A stretch of 64,000 nt of DNA from Parabacteroides johnsonii DSM 18315 (GTDB lineage Bacteria > Bacteroidota > Bacteroidia > Bacteroidales > Tannerellaceae): positions 3,782,001-3,846,000 of the forward strand of contig NZ_CP102285.1 of the NCBI RefSeq assembly GCF_025151045.1, written 5' to 3'. Each line of letters begins with the position of its first letter. Position 1 is the first letter of the stretch. The notes under the pieces are model-generated. The model saw only the letters and a program-made list of their open reading frames with translations, was not told where the DNA came from and did not search any database. Positions 26,925-35,937 of the stretch are shown one piece after another. Both the position numbers and the translations under genes were made by a program.

Positions 26925-29900
26925 ATGTCATTTATCACAAACATACGATCCGTAGCTAAATACGAGAGCAAGATATTGGTGAGGAGTTGGTTCTTCCGTA
27001 TCTTCACTCTGCTTGCCGTGGTGTTTTTAGGTTTTTTCAACTTTGCCATGATGTTGATGGAGGATAATTTTGGCCTGTGGTTCGCAAAATCGGTTTCATC
27101 CAATATTCCCTATCTGAACTTGTTGCTGTTGAACACGGGGCAGGCAGTGGTCGCTGTCTTCCTTTCTTCCGAATTTCTAAAACGGGACAAGAAGCTCGAT
27201 ACTTCCGAAGTCTTTTATGTCCGGCCGCTCAGTAATGCCGAATATGTGATCGGGAAGATATGGGGGAATCTCAGGGTGTTCCTGCTCCTGAACCTGCTGG
27301 TCTTGGCTATTGTGCTGGCTTTTAACTTTATGGCTTCCGGCATAACTGTCGATTGGCAGGCCTATGGGGTGTATTTCCTTCTGATCAGCCTGCCGACACT
27401 GATCTTTATTATTGGCCTTTCCATTTTTCTGATGCTGGTGTTGAGGAATCAGGCGCTTACTTTCATCTTGTTGTTAGGATATATCGGACTGACGTTGTTT
27501 TATATACAGGATAAGTTCTACTACCTGTTCGATTATATGGTGTATAACTTGCCGTTGTTCAAATCGACGATTGTCGGATTCAGCAGCTTGGAGTTGATCT
27601 TGAATCACCGGGCGATTTATTTCTTTGCCGGTTTGGGATTCATCTTCTTTACGATCTTCCTGTTCAAGCGGTTGCCGAATGCCAGAAGGAGCCATTATCC
27701 GTGGCTGTTTCTTTCGCTTTGTATGTTCTTGCTGGCGGGGACGGCGGGTTACCGGCATGTACGTTCTATTCTTAGGGAAGGGGAGATACGTGCCTTATAC
27801 ACAAGCATCAATAATAAATATGTTCATGAGCCGAAGATAGCGATCGATTGGTACGATATTTCGGTGGAGCAGAAGCCTGAAACGATCTGTTCTGTTGTCG
27901 GGATGAAAGGGACGGCGCTCGCTACGTCGGAAATATTTACCTTCTGCCTGAATCCCGGATTGAAAGTCGGGGAGGTAAAGGAAGGGGAAAAGCCATTGGA
28001 TTTCAAGCGGGAGGAACAGATTTTAGCGGTAGATTTCGGGAGGAAGATAGAAAAGGGAGATACCATTTCGCTTTCGATCTGTTACGAGGGGAGGATAAAG
28101 GATGATTTCTGCTATTTGGATATCCCGGAGGAGGTCTTACAACAACCGTATGATAAGGAAATGCTTAAGCTTGATAAGAAATATAGTTTCCAGACACCCG
28201 ATTATGTGCTGTTTACGCCTGAAACCTATTGGTATCCACGTCCTGGAACGGGGTATAGCGACAAGAGTCCTGACTGGCAACAGACCTATTTCAGCCGTTT
28301 TCGACTGGATGTGAAGCCGCTTCCCGGGCTGGTCTCTATTTCGCAGTCGGCAAACAATCCTTATCAGTCCATTTCCTTGATTATCGGGAAATACGAGCAG
28401 AAGAGTGTGGAAAGTGACAGTACGCTCTATAGTGTCTGGCATATAAAAGGACACGATTATTACGAGGCGGCGTTCGATTCGATCCGCGATACGATTCCGG
28501 GATTGATCCGCAACCTGCGGGAGAACCTCGAACGCACGTATAAGTTGAGTTACCCGTTCGACAGGTTTTCAGTAGTGGAAGTTCCGGCACAGTTCTACAG
28601 TTATGTCCGTTCCTGGTCGCAAGCACAAGAAGTGGTGCAGCCGGAAATGGTTCTTTTCCCGGAACTGGGCTGTATGTTTGGTCAGATGGACTTCGTCAGA
28701 AGTAAGAAAAACCAGTTGAAGTGGTCGAAGCGGGGAGGACGTGAGATCGGTGAGGAGGAAGCGGAGATTCGGGTGATGAACAGTTTCCTGTGGATTTTCT
28801 CGCAGACGGAAGGTAACTATAACTATTCTTCCGGTAGCCGGGGCAAATTCAATATATCTTCCCAGAGTAATCCGTATTTCCTGTTTCCCGAACTCTATAA
28901 TTTCCGGTATAATATCTATTCTTCCGAATGGCCTGTCACGAACCGGCTGGTCGAACTTTATCTGCAAAGGAAGTCCGATAATAACGGATGGGAACGTGAG
29001 ATAAACGGGATCAGCAATAACGAGAAAGCGAATTTACTGATGGAGAGATATTCGTTTAAAGAGCTTTTGTCTGATGTGGAACATCGCGATTTGCTGAATA
29101 ATACGATCAGTCTGAAGGGGTATTGCTTGTTTGCTCCTGCCGAAGTGAATATGGGGGTAAGCCTGTTCAGGGATTCCCTGTATGCCCTGTTGGAACGGAA
29201 TGAATTTCGTAATATGCGCTTCGAGAACCTGTTGGATACGTTGGGGATGATCAGTGGGGCCGATATTCGTGCGGGTATTTCCGGGTGGGATCGTCCGACG
29301 CCTCTTCCTTTCTATACGATCGGTCAGCCCGAAGTGATCAAGATTACGAACAAGGGACAGGAGAGTTTCGTCCTGAAGCAATTAGTCAGCAATAATTCCG
29401 ATAGAGACGGTATGCTTCAACTTGATATACAGGCTGGGGGGTATGGCCCGAATATCGATCCGCGTACGAGTCGTAAACTGCCTCTTGCCGCCCACCAGAC
29501 CAAGCTGTTGGTAACGGTCTGGGAAGAAGCACCTCGCCAGGTGGATGTGAATACGCTGATAGCGGGAAACCTGCCAAATATATTGAACCTGCCTGTTTCC
29601 AACATCCGGGAAGAACGGGAGAGGGGGGTTGATGCCGAAGGGGATTTCATTGTTGCAGACTTTTCTCCCGAAGTGGAAGGAGAGGTGATTGTGGATAATG
29701 AAGATGCTCTTTTCTCTCTGTCTGAACCTGCTGTCGTCGGGCTTCTGCCCAAATGGCTCGACAAGGTGGAAGATACCTCTTTCAAGTATGCCGGTGTTTC
29801 TCCTTGGCGTGCCCCGTTGCAGTGGACGGCTACGACGAATGCAGCCTATTATGGCCGTTATATCCGGTCAGCCTATGTGATCAAGAGCGGTAACGGTAGT

Positions 29901-30197
29901 CAGACGGCCACTTGGAAAGTTCCGGTTCCTTCTGCCGGGCAATACGATGTCTACTATTATGTTTCTAAAGACAATGAACTGAAATATAATAAACAGGCCG
30001 GCGGGGAATACCATTTTAAGGTGGAGTATGATGAGGAAAATGAAGATGCTTATATCGATCTGAGAAAAGCGAATGAAGGGTGGGAGCCTATAGGTACCTA
30101 CTACTTCAGTTCCGATACGGTCCGGGTCGTCCTGACGAATGAGTGCAAACTACGGAGTGTAACAGCTGATGCAGTTAAAATAGTAAAACGATATTAA
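26925..30197 (+). CDS. ABC-2 type permease fused to a large extracytoplasmic region with golvesin-like C-terminal domain
   Basis: A 1090-residue membrane protein starting MSFITNIRSVAKYESKILV. About seven hydrophobic helices lie in residues 20-280 (IFTLLAVVFLGFFNFAMML, VFLLLNLLVLAIVLAFNFM, ALTFILLLGYIGLTLFYI and others), as in ABC-2 permeases. Some 800 residues follow outside the membrane. The middle (about 430-860) resembles the layout of permeases fused to M1-type aminopeptidase domains, but no HExxH zinc motif is present, so any peptidase would be dead. Residues about 960-1090 look like a golvesin/Xly carbohydrate-binding-like domain (ATWKVPVPSAGQYDVYYYVS and SVTADAVKIVKRY). It probably pairs with the ATPase just upstream. 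The substrate is unknown; the periplasmic part could grip a polymer or contact the TolC/adaptor proteins. Confidence 0.72.
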   Translation: MSFITNIRSVAKYESKILVRSWFFRIFTLLAVVFLGFFNFAMMLMEDNFGLWFAKSVSSNIPYLNLLLLNTGQAVVAVFLSSEFLKRDKKLDTSEVFYVRPLSNAEYVIGKIWGNLRVFLLLNLLVLAIVLAFNFMASGITVDWQAYGVYFLLISLPTLIFIIGLSIFLMLVLRNQALTFILLLGYIGLTLFYIQDKFYYLFDYMVYNLPLFKSTIVGFSSLELILNHRAIYFFAGLGFIFFTIFLFKRLPNARRSHYPWLFLSLCMFLLAGTAGYRHVRSILREGEIRALYTSINNKYVHEPKIAIDWYDISVEQKPETICSVVGMKGTALATSEIFTFCLNPGLKVGEVKEGEKPLDFKREEQILAVDFGRKIEKGDTISLSICYEGRIKDDFCYLDIPEEVLQQPYDKEMLKLDKKYSFQTPDYVLFTPETYWYPRPGTGYSDKSPDWQQTYFSRFRLDVKPLPGLVSISQSANNPYQSISLIIGKYEQKSVESDSTLYSVWHIKGHDYYEAAFDSIRDTIPGLIRNLRENLERTYKLSYPFDRFSVVEVPAQFYSYVRSWSQAQEVVQPEMVLFPELGCMFGQMDFVRSKKNQLKWSKRGGREIGEEEAEIRVMNSFLWIFSQTEGNYNYSSGSRGKFNISSQSNPYFLFPELYNFRYNIYSSEWPVTNRLVELYLQRKSDNNGWEREINGISNNEKANLLMERYSFKELLSDVEHRDLLNNTISLKGYCLFAPAEVNMGVSLFRDSLYALLERNEFRNMRFENLLDTLGMISGADIRAGISGWDRPTPLPFYTIGQPEVIKITNKGQESFVLKQLVSNNSDRDGMLQLDIQAGGYGPNIDPRTSRKLPLAAHQTKLLVTVWEEAPRQVDVNTLIAGNLPNILNLPVSNIREERERGVDAEGDFIVADFSPEVEGEVIVDNEDALFSLSEPAVVGLLPKWLDKVEDTSFKYAGVSPWRAPLQWTATTNAAYYGRYIRSAYVIKSGNGSQTATWKVPVPSAGQYDVYYYVSKDNELKYNKQAGGEYHFKVEYDEENEDAYIDLRKANEGWEPIGTYYFSSDTVRVVLTNECKLRSVTADAVKIVKRY

Positions 30198-30234
30198 TAG
30201 AATTAGATACATGATACGAAGAGAATTACTATCC

Positions 30235-31710
30235 ATGAAAAAGATAATGCTGACGGCCGCCGTTTGCTTGGGGGTATCTGTCCCGTCGCAGGGGCAGGTA
30301 TCTCTGACGATCGAGAAGGCGATGGATATAGCGGAAGAGCATAGTCCTTCCCTACGCCGTTCCCACATGAACCTGGAACGCTATCAGCAGAACCTGGTTG
30401 CACAGCGAGCTTCCCTGAAATCGAAATTCTCGTTGAATCTTAATCCGGTGGATTATAGTAAGAGTCGCAGTTTCGATAATCGCCTGTCTCAGTGGTACAC
30501 GAACGAGCGGTTCAGTACGACCGGAACGTTTCAGGTGGATCAGCCGATCTTGTGGACGGATGGTGTCCTCTCGTTGATCAACCGTTTCGGCTGGCAGGAT
30601 AACAACTCTAATATCGACGGTACGAAGACCAGCAACAAGGCATTCAGCAACGACCTCTACCTGCAACTCTCGCAATCTATTTTTACTTATAATAAACGTA
30701 AGATGGAATTGCAACAGATCGAATACGATTATGAAAATGCCAATATCAGCTATGCACTGCAACGGTTGAGTACGGAGAAGGATATTACCCAGCAGTTCTA
30801 TTCTGTTTATATGGCACAAAGCCAGTTGGCCATTACTAAGGAGGAACTGACCAATGCACAGCAAAGCTACGAAATTATAAAGAATAAGGTGGAAGCCGAC
30901 CTGGCTGCCCGTGATGAGTTGTTCCAGGCGGAAGTGAATCTCGCCTCCGCACGCTCTTCCCTGGAAGAACAGCAGGTGTCGCTGGAAAACTCGAAAGACC
31001 AGTTGAAGCAGACGTTAGGGATGGACCTGAACGAGGATATCATGGTTTTTGCCGAAGTACAGATCAAGCCGGTGGAAGTGAATCTGGAAAAGGCGATACA
31101 GCATGGCCTCGAATCGCGCCTGGAACTGCGGCAGCGTGAGATCGAGAGTAAAGAACTGGCTTTCGATATGATCAAGACGAAGGCTCTGAATGAGTTCAAG
31201 GGAGATATTGCTCTTTCTTTCGGTTTGATCGGTGATAACCGACATCTGGAAAAGATTTATAATAACCCGACACAGAATCCACGTGTTGCCATCAGCTTCA
31301 GTGTCCCGATTTTTGATTGGGGAGAGAAGAAAGCCCGTGTCAAGGCGCAGGAAGTAGCCCAGAAGATCAACCGGCTGGAGTTTCATGAAGACAAAGTTAA
31401 TATCGAATTGAATATCCGTCAGACCTGGCGCAGCCTGGAGAATTTGCTTTCGCAGATCAAGATAGCCGAGCAGAACGTTGCAAATGCACAGCGTACCTAT
31501 GACCTGAATCTGACCCGTTATCGGGAGGGTGATATCACTGGTATGGATATGAACCAGTTCCAAACTCAGCTTTCAAATAAAAAGATCGCCTATACGCAGG
31601 CGCTTATCAATTATAAGATCGAATTGTTGAACCTCAAGATACTTTCCCTCTACGACTTCGAGCACGACATGCCTATTGTCCCGATGGAAGATTTAGTAAC
31701 GAAAAAGTAA
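30235..31710 (+). CDS. TolC family outer-membrane efflux channel
   Basis: A 491-residue protein taken from MKKIMLTAAVCLGVSVPSQG, a good signal peptide; an in-frame ATG eight codons upstream is possible. The mature part begins SLTIEKAMDIAEEHSPSLRR, typical of the outer-membrane efflux protein fold. Two long helical repeats follow with periodic heptads (ITKEELTNAQQSYEIIKNKV and IAEQNVANAQRTYDLNLTRY). TolC proteins form trimeric tunnels from periplasm to the outside. The adaptor lipoprotein gene starts 1 base after the stop, so the channel, adaptor and RND pumps form a classic tripartite set inside this operon. Confidence 0.93.
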   Translation: MKKIMLTAAVCLGVSVPSQGQVSLTIEKAMDIAEEHSPSLRRSHMNLERYQQNLVAQRASLKSKFSLNLNPVDYSKSRSFDNRLSQWYTNERFSTTGTFQVDQPILWTDGVLSLINRFGWQDNNSNIDGTKTSNKAFSNDLYLQLSQSIFTYNKRKMELQQIEYDYENANISYALQRLSTEKDITQQFYSVYMAQSQLAITKEELTNAQQSYEIIKNKVEADLAARDELFQAEVNLASARSSLEEQQVSLENSKDQLKQTLGMDLNEDIMVFAEVQIKPVEVNLEKAIQHGLESRLELRQREIESKELAFDMIKTKALNEFKGDIALSFGLIGDNRHLEKIYNNPTQNPRVAISFSVPIFDWGEKKARVKAQEVAQKINRLEFHEDKVNIELNIRQTWRSLENLLSQIKIAEQNVANAQRTYDLNLTRYREGDITGMDMNQFQTQLSNKKIAYTQALINYKIELLNLKILSLYDFEHDMPIVPMEDLVTKK

Positions 31711-31711
31711 T

Positions 31712-32770
31712 ATGAATATGAAATATATAGTCACATCTCTCTTATTGTTTGTCTTGTTGGCGACCGGTTGTAATAATCAGCCGCAGAATACACAGAACGA
31801 TATTGCTACGCCCGTGTCGGTAACGGAATTGAAGAAAGGCTCTATCAGCAAACTGGTCAATACGACCGGGACGGCACAGCCTACCTATGGAGTAACGCTC
31901 AATTCCGAAATGAGCGGTCTGTATAAACTACAAACCAATCCCCGTACAGGCAAACCCTTTAAATTGGGTGATATCGTCTCCAAAGGACAACTGATTGTCC
32001 GCCTGGAAGACCGGGAATACGAAAACGGCATCGCTATTGACGCTAAAGAGTTGAGTCTCGAAATAGCCGAACAGGAGCAGGTGAAACAGAAAGCTCTTTA
32101 TGAGAAAGGTGGTGTGACGCTTAGCGAAATGCGTAATACGGAAGTGAAAGTGACGAACGCCCGCTACGACTACGAGAACGGTAAGCTCAATTTGGAGAAA
32201 ATGAATGTCAAAGCACCTTTCGACGGTGTGATCGTGGACTTGCCCCATTATACATCCGATGTCCGTATCGAACAGGGGAAACCGGTGGTCGGCATCATGG
32301 ACTATGCCCGTATGTACATGGATATCAACCTGCCGGAAAGTGCTATCGGGTATGTGAAGGCGGATCAGCCGGTCTATATCACCCATTATACGTTGCCCGA
32401 AGATACGATCCGGGGAGTAATCAGCGAACTGTCGCCTGCCATCAGTTCTGAAACCCGTACTTTCAAAGGAAAGATACTAATTCAGAACGAGGGGTTGAAA
32501 CTTCGTCCCGGTATGTTTGTCAAAGCAGATATTGTGGTGAATAAGGCGGACAGTGCCATCATCATACCAAAAAGTGTGATCCAGTCCAACCGTCGTATCA
32601 AATACGTTTATATTGTTGAGAAGAACACGGCTCTGCTCCGCGAGCTTAAGACCGGGCTGGAGGATGACAAGAATATCCAGGTATTGGAAGGACTGAAAGA
32701 GAACGATAACTTAGTAGTGAAAGGTTTCGAGACATTAAAAGAGAATGCAAAGGTAAAAGTCCAGAAATGA
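31712..32770 (+). CDS. RND efflux periplasmic adaptor (membrane-fusion) lipoprotein
   Basis: A 352-residue lipoprotein: signal MNMKYIVTSLLLFVLLATGC with lipobox LATGC, the Cys at about residue 20. The family layout is seen: a first lipoyl half (LNSEMSGLYKLQTNP, GDIVSKGQLIVRLED), a short helical hairpin (about 110-150), a second lipoyl half (LNLEKMNVKAPFDGVIVDLP) and beta-barrel parts ending with VVKGFETLKENAKVKVQK. It bridges the RND pump in the inner membrane and TolC. Its stop overlaps the start of the RND gene by 4 bases (ATGA), so translation is coupled. Confidence 0.94.
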   Translation: MNMKYIVTSLLLFVLLATGCNNQPQNTQNDIATPVSVTELKKGSISKLVNTTGTAQPTYGVTLNSEMSGLYKLQTNPRTGKPFKLGDIVSKGQLIVRLEDREYENGIAIDAKELSLEIAEQEQVKQKALYEKGGVTLSEMRNTEVKVTNARYDYENGKLNLEKMNVKAPFDGVIVDLPHYTSDVRIEQGKPVVGIMDYARMYMDINLPESAIGYVKADQPVYITHYTLPEDTIRGVISELSPAISSETRTFKGKILIQNEGLKLRPGMFVKADIVVNKADSAIIIPKSVIQSNRRIKYVYIVEKNTALLRELKTGLEDDKNIQVLEGLKENDNLVVKGFETLKENAKVKVQK

Positions 32771-35700
32771 AAAGTATTATCAAATTTGCGGTAAGCAATC
32801 CGGTTACGATCTGTATGCTGGTACTGGCGATCCTGCTGCTGGGTAAGATTTCCTATGACCAGTTGGCGGTCGACCTGTTGCCCGACCTCAATAATCCCCG
32901 TCTCTTTATCGAGCTGAAGGCAGGCGAACGTCCGCCGGAGGAGATCGAGAAGCAGTTTATTAAGAATATGGAGTCGATGGCGATCCGGCAGAGCGACGTG
33001 ACACAGGTTTCATCCGTGATCCGTGCTGGTTCCGCCCGTATTACGGTCGAGTACACTTGGAAGAAAGATATGGACGAGGCTTTTCTCGACTTGCAGAAAG
33101 CCATGAACCCTTTTGCCCAGCATAAGGATATCACCGAACTTAAGATCACGCAGCACGATCCGAACCAGTCCCCTGTCGTCCTAATCGGACTTTCACACCG
33201 TAGCATTACCGATATGGCGGAGCTCCGGAAGGTGGCGGAGAGCTATATCCGTAACGAATTGATCCGTCTGGAAGGAGTTGCAGATGTTACGCTGTCGGGT
33301 GACGAGATCAGTACCCTGGTGATCCGCACGGATCCTTATAAGTTAGATGCCTTTAAGTTGACGATAAATGATCTGTCTTCCAAAATAGAGGCGAATAACC
33401 AAAGCATATCCGGCGGTCGTGTCAGCGAGTTGGGTCTGCAATACCTGGTTAAGAGTTCGAGTCTGTTTACGACGGAGAGTGATTTTGAGAATCTGATTGT
33501 CGGTTATAGGCCGGTTACGGTCGAGACAGATGGGACAGCAGTTTCGGGAACTTCCGGTGCGTCTGTTTCATCGTCTACGGACAAAGCTCCGATCTTCTTG
33601 CGCGAAGTCGCTACCGTCAGCTTCGAGAATGCTCGTCCGGAAAATATTGTCCGCATCAATGGTGAGCGCAGTATCGGGTTATCCGTTTATAAGGAGATGC
33701 GTTTCAATACAGTGAAAGTAGTCGATGGTGTGATCCGCCAGTTGGCGGTTATCGAGCAGGCGTTGCCGGGATATCGTTTCCAGGTGATCACGAACCAGGG
33801 AACCTTTATCAAGAATGCGATCGGAGAGGTGAAGAGCAGTGCCGTCTTAGGGATTATACTTGCGGTGGTGATCCTGTTCGTCTTCCTTCGCCGCCTAGGG
33901 ACGACGTTGATTGTCAGCCTGGCTATCCCGATTTCCATTATCGCCACTTTCAACCTGATGTTCTTCAATCATCTTACGCTGAATATCATGACACTTGGCG
34001 GATTGGCCCTTGGAGCCGGTATGCTGGTGGATAATGCGATCGTAGTGATCGAAAGTATTTTCCGTAACCAAGAAAAAGGGATGACGATCCGTGAAGCTGC
34101 CATAACGGGTACTTCCGAAGTAGCCGGTGCGGTCATTGCCTCGACACTGACGACGATCGTTGTCTTTCTGCCGATTGTCTATCTGCATGGTGCCTCCGGA
34201 GAACTGTTTAAGGACCAGGCTTGGACGGTGACGTTCTCGCTGGTATCGTCGTTATTCGTGGCTATATTGGTGATCCCGATGTTATACGACCGGATTACCG
34301 GACGCCCTAACCCCTTCCCGCGCTTAGGGCGCGATCGTAAAGAAACCGACTGTGATAGTGCCGGTTCATCTGCATCCCCGTGTCAAACGCGGGGACAGGG
34401 CATTCGGATTACTGGTTACAGTCCTCTGTTGCGTATCCTGCTTCGTCACCGTTGGGTGGTGATCGGCTGTGCTCTGATGTTGCTGTTGCTGGCGGTAGCC
34501 TTGGTGCCTTTTATCGGTACAGAGTTTATGCCGAGAGCCGAGAGCAAGGCTTTCTCTGCCGTTATCAAGTTGCCGGAGGGAACTCCGTTGGAGCGTACTG
34601 TTTCGGCTGTCGAAAATTTGGAGGAGCTGATGCACGTTATCTCGCGGGATTCCTTGTGTACGATCTACAGTCATGTCGGATCAGGTAGCGGTTCGGAGAA
34701 TGATATATTCGAAGGAGAGAATACGGCTGTCATGAAAGTGATCCTTTCTCCCGCTTGTCCGGTTCCACCCGAAGAAGTGATGGCACAGTTCGTCCGGACG
34801 ACTGAAAACACCGAAGGGTTAGAGGTCATCCTGAAACAAGAAGAGAACTCCCTCAGTTCACTTTTAGGAAGCGAAGGAGCTCCTATTGTGGTCGAGGTGA
34901 AGGGAGAGGAGTTGGACGAGATCAGTGCTATCTCCGGTGAAGTAATGGAACGGATAACCGGTATTCCCGGAATCTATAACATCCGGTCGTCTGTCGAAGA
35001 CGGTGCTCCGGAGGTAACGATCTCTGTCGACCGTACGGTTGCCGGTATCCATAATGTCAGCGTCTCGACTGTTATCGAACAGTTGAAGCAGCAGCTCGGC
35101 GGTCTCGAATCCGGCAAGATGGAATACCGGGGAGAAATGCGGGATATCCTGATCAAGGTTCCCGATATCACCTTGCATGACCTCGGTGGAATTGTCATAC
35201 GAAGTGGCGAGAAAGAGTTCCGCTTGCAGGAGATCGCTACGATCACCCATTCGCAGGCTCCGAAAGAGATTTTTCGTCGCGGGCAGAACCGTATCAGCAA
35301 GGTGACGGCCAATCTCGATGCAGGCTATTCGCTCGACAGGGTGGCGGACAATATACGCTTTGCTATGAAAGATATCGATCTGCCTGCCAATTATTCGATT
35401 ACCGTCACCGGCGAGGAAGAAAAGCGTCAGGAGTCTATGGACAGCCTGATGTTTGCCCTGGCTCTTTCGGTGATTCTGGTTTATATGGTGCTCGCTTCAC
35501 AGTTCGAGTCGCTGTTGCATCCCTTTACAATTTTGTTGACGATTCCGTTGGCAGTGGTGGGAGCGATCTTGTTGTTCTTCCTGACAGGGACGACGATCAA
35601 CATGATGGGAGTGATCGGCATCGTGATGCTGGTCGGTATCGCGGTGAACAATTCGATTATCTTGGTTGACCGTATCAACCAGTTGAAACAGTCCGGAATG

Positions 35701-35937
35701 GAACTGACGGATGCCATTGTGGAATCCGGCCAGCAACGTATCCGCCCGATCCTGATGACAACACTCACAACGATTCTTGCCCTCTTGCCGATGACGTTCG
35801 GTTTCGGTGAAGGTGCTTCACTTCGTTCACCTATGGCAATCGCGGTGATCGGTGGGTTGGTGACTTCGACTGTCATGAGTCTGATGGTCATCCCGTGTGT
35901 ATATTATGTATTTGAAAAAATGAAAAGGGGAAGATGA
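32767..35937 (+). CDS. RND efflux permease (HAE-type inner-membrane pump)
   Basis: A 1056-residue pump with 12 predicted membrane helices and two large periplasmic loops. The N terminus MKSIIKFAVSNPVTICMLVL is followed by DLLPDLNNPRLFIELKAGE in the porter domain. Helix 4 carries GAGMLVDNAIVVIESIF with the proton-relay Asp; helices 10-11 carry MLVGIAVNNSIILVDRIN. The gene overlaps both its neighbours by 4 bases. Between helices 6 and 7 (about residues 516-545) is an in-frame stretch that corresponds to a paired-palindrome DNA element also found in the next gene and in an intergenic gap; its residues (SAGSSASPCQTRGQG) look low in complexity. Exported compounds are unknown. Confidence 0.95.
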   Translation: MKSIIKFAVSNPVTICMLVLAILLLGKISYDQLAVDLLPDLNNPRLFIELKAGERPPEEIEKQFIKNMESMAIRQSDVTQVSSVIRAGSARITVEYTWKKDMDEAFLDLQKAMNPFAQHKDITELKITQHDPNQSPVVLIGLSHRSITDMAELRKVAESYIRNELIRLEGVADVTLSGDEISTLVIRTDPYKLDAFKLTINDLSSKIEANNQSISGGRVSELGLQYLVKSSSLFTTESDFENLIVGYRPVTVETDGTAVSGTSGASVSSSTDKAPIFLREVATVSFENARPENIVRINGERSIGLSVYKEMRFNTVKVVDGVIRQLAVIEQALPGYRFQVITNQGTFIKNAIGEVKSSAVLGIILAVVILFVFLRRLGTTLIVSLAIPISIIATFNLMFFNHLTLNIMTLGGLALGAGMLVDNAIVVIESIFRNQEKGMTIREAAITGTSEVAGAVIASTLTTIVVFLPIVYLHGASGELFKDQAWTVTFSLVSSLFVAILVIPMLYDRITGRPNPFPRLGRDRKETDCDSAGSSASPCQTRGQGIRITGYSPLLRILLRHRWVVIGCALMLLLLAVALVPFIGTEFMPRAESKAFSAVIKLPEGTPLERTVSAVENLEELMHVISRDSLCTIYSHVGSGSGSENDIFEGENTAVMKVILSPACPVPPEEVMAQFVRTTENTEGLEVILKQEENSLSSLLGSEGAPIVVEVKGEELDEISAISGEVMERITGIPGIYNIRSSVEDGAPEVTISVDRTVAGIHNVSVSTVIEQLKQQLGGLESGKMEYRGEMRDILIKVPDITLHDLGGIVIRSGEKEFRLQEIATITHSQAPKEIFRRGQNRISKVTANLDAGYSLDRVADNIRFAMKDIDLPANYSITVTGEEEKRQESMDSLMFALALSVILVYMVLASQFESLLHPFTILLTIPLAVVGAILLFFLTGTTINMMGVIGIVMLVGIAVNNSIILVDRINQLKQSGMELTDAIVESGQQRIRPILMTTLTTILALLPMTFGFGEGASLRSPMAIAVIGGLVTSTVMSLMVIPCVYYVFEKMKRGR
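34312..34400. repeat. Paired-palindrome element, copy A, in frame within the RND gene
   Basis: First hairpin CGCGCTTAGGGCGCG followed by ATCGTAAAG; second hairpin CCCCGTGTCAAACGCGGGG followed by ACAGGG. The two are about 45 bases apart. The layout and flanking bases match copies B (37411-37503) and C (50697-50794). It encodes the cytoplasmic loop between helices 6 and 7. Confidence 0.65.
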
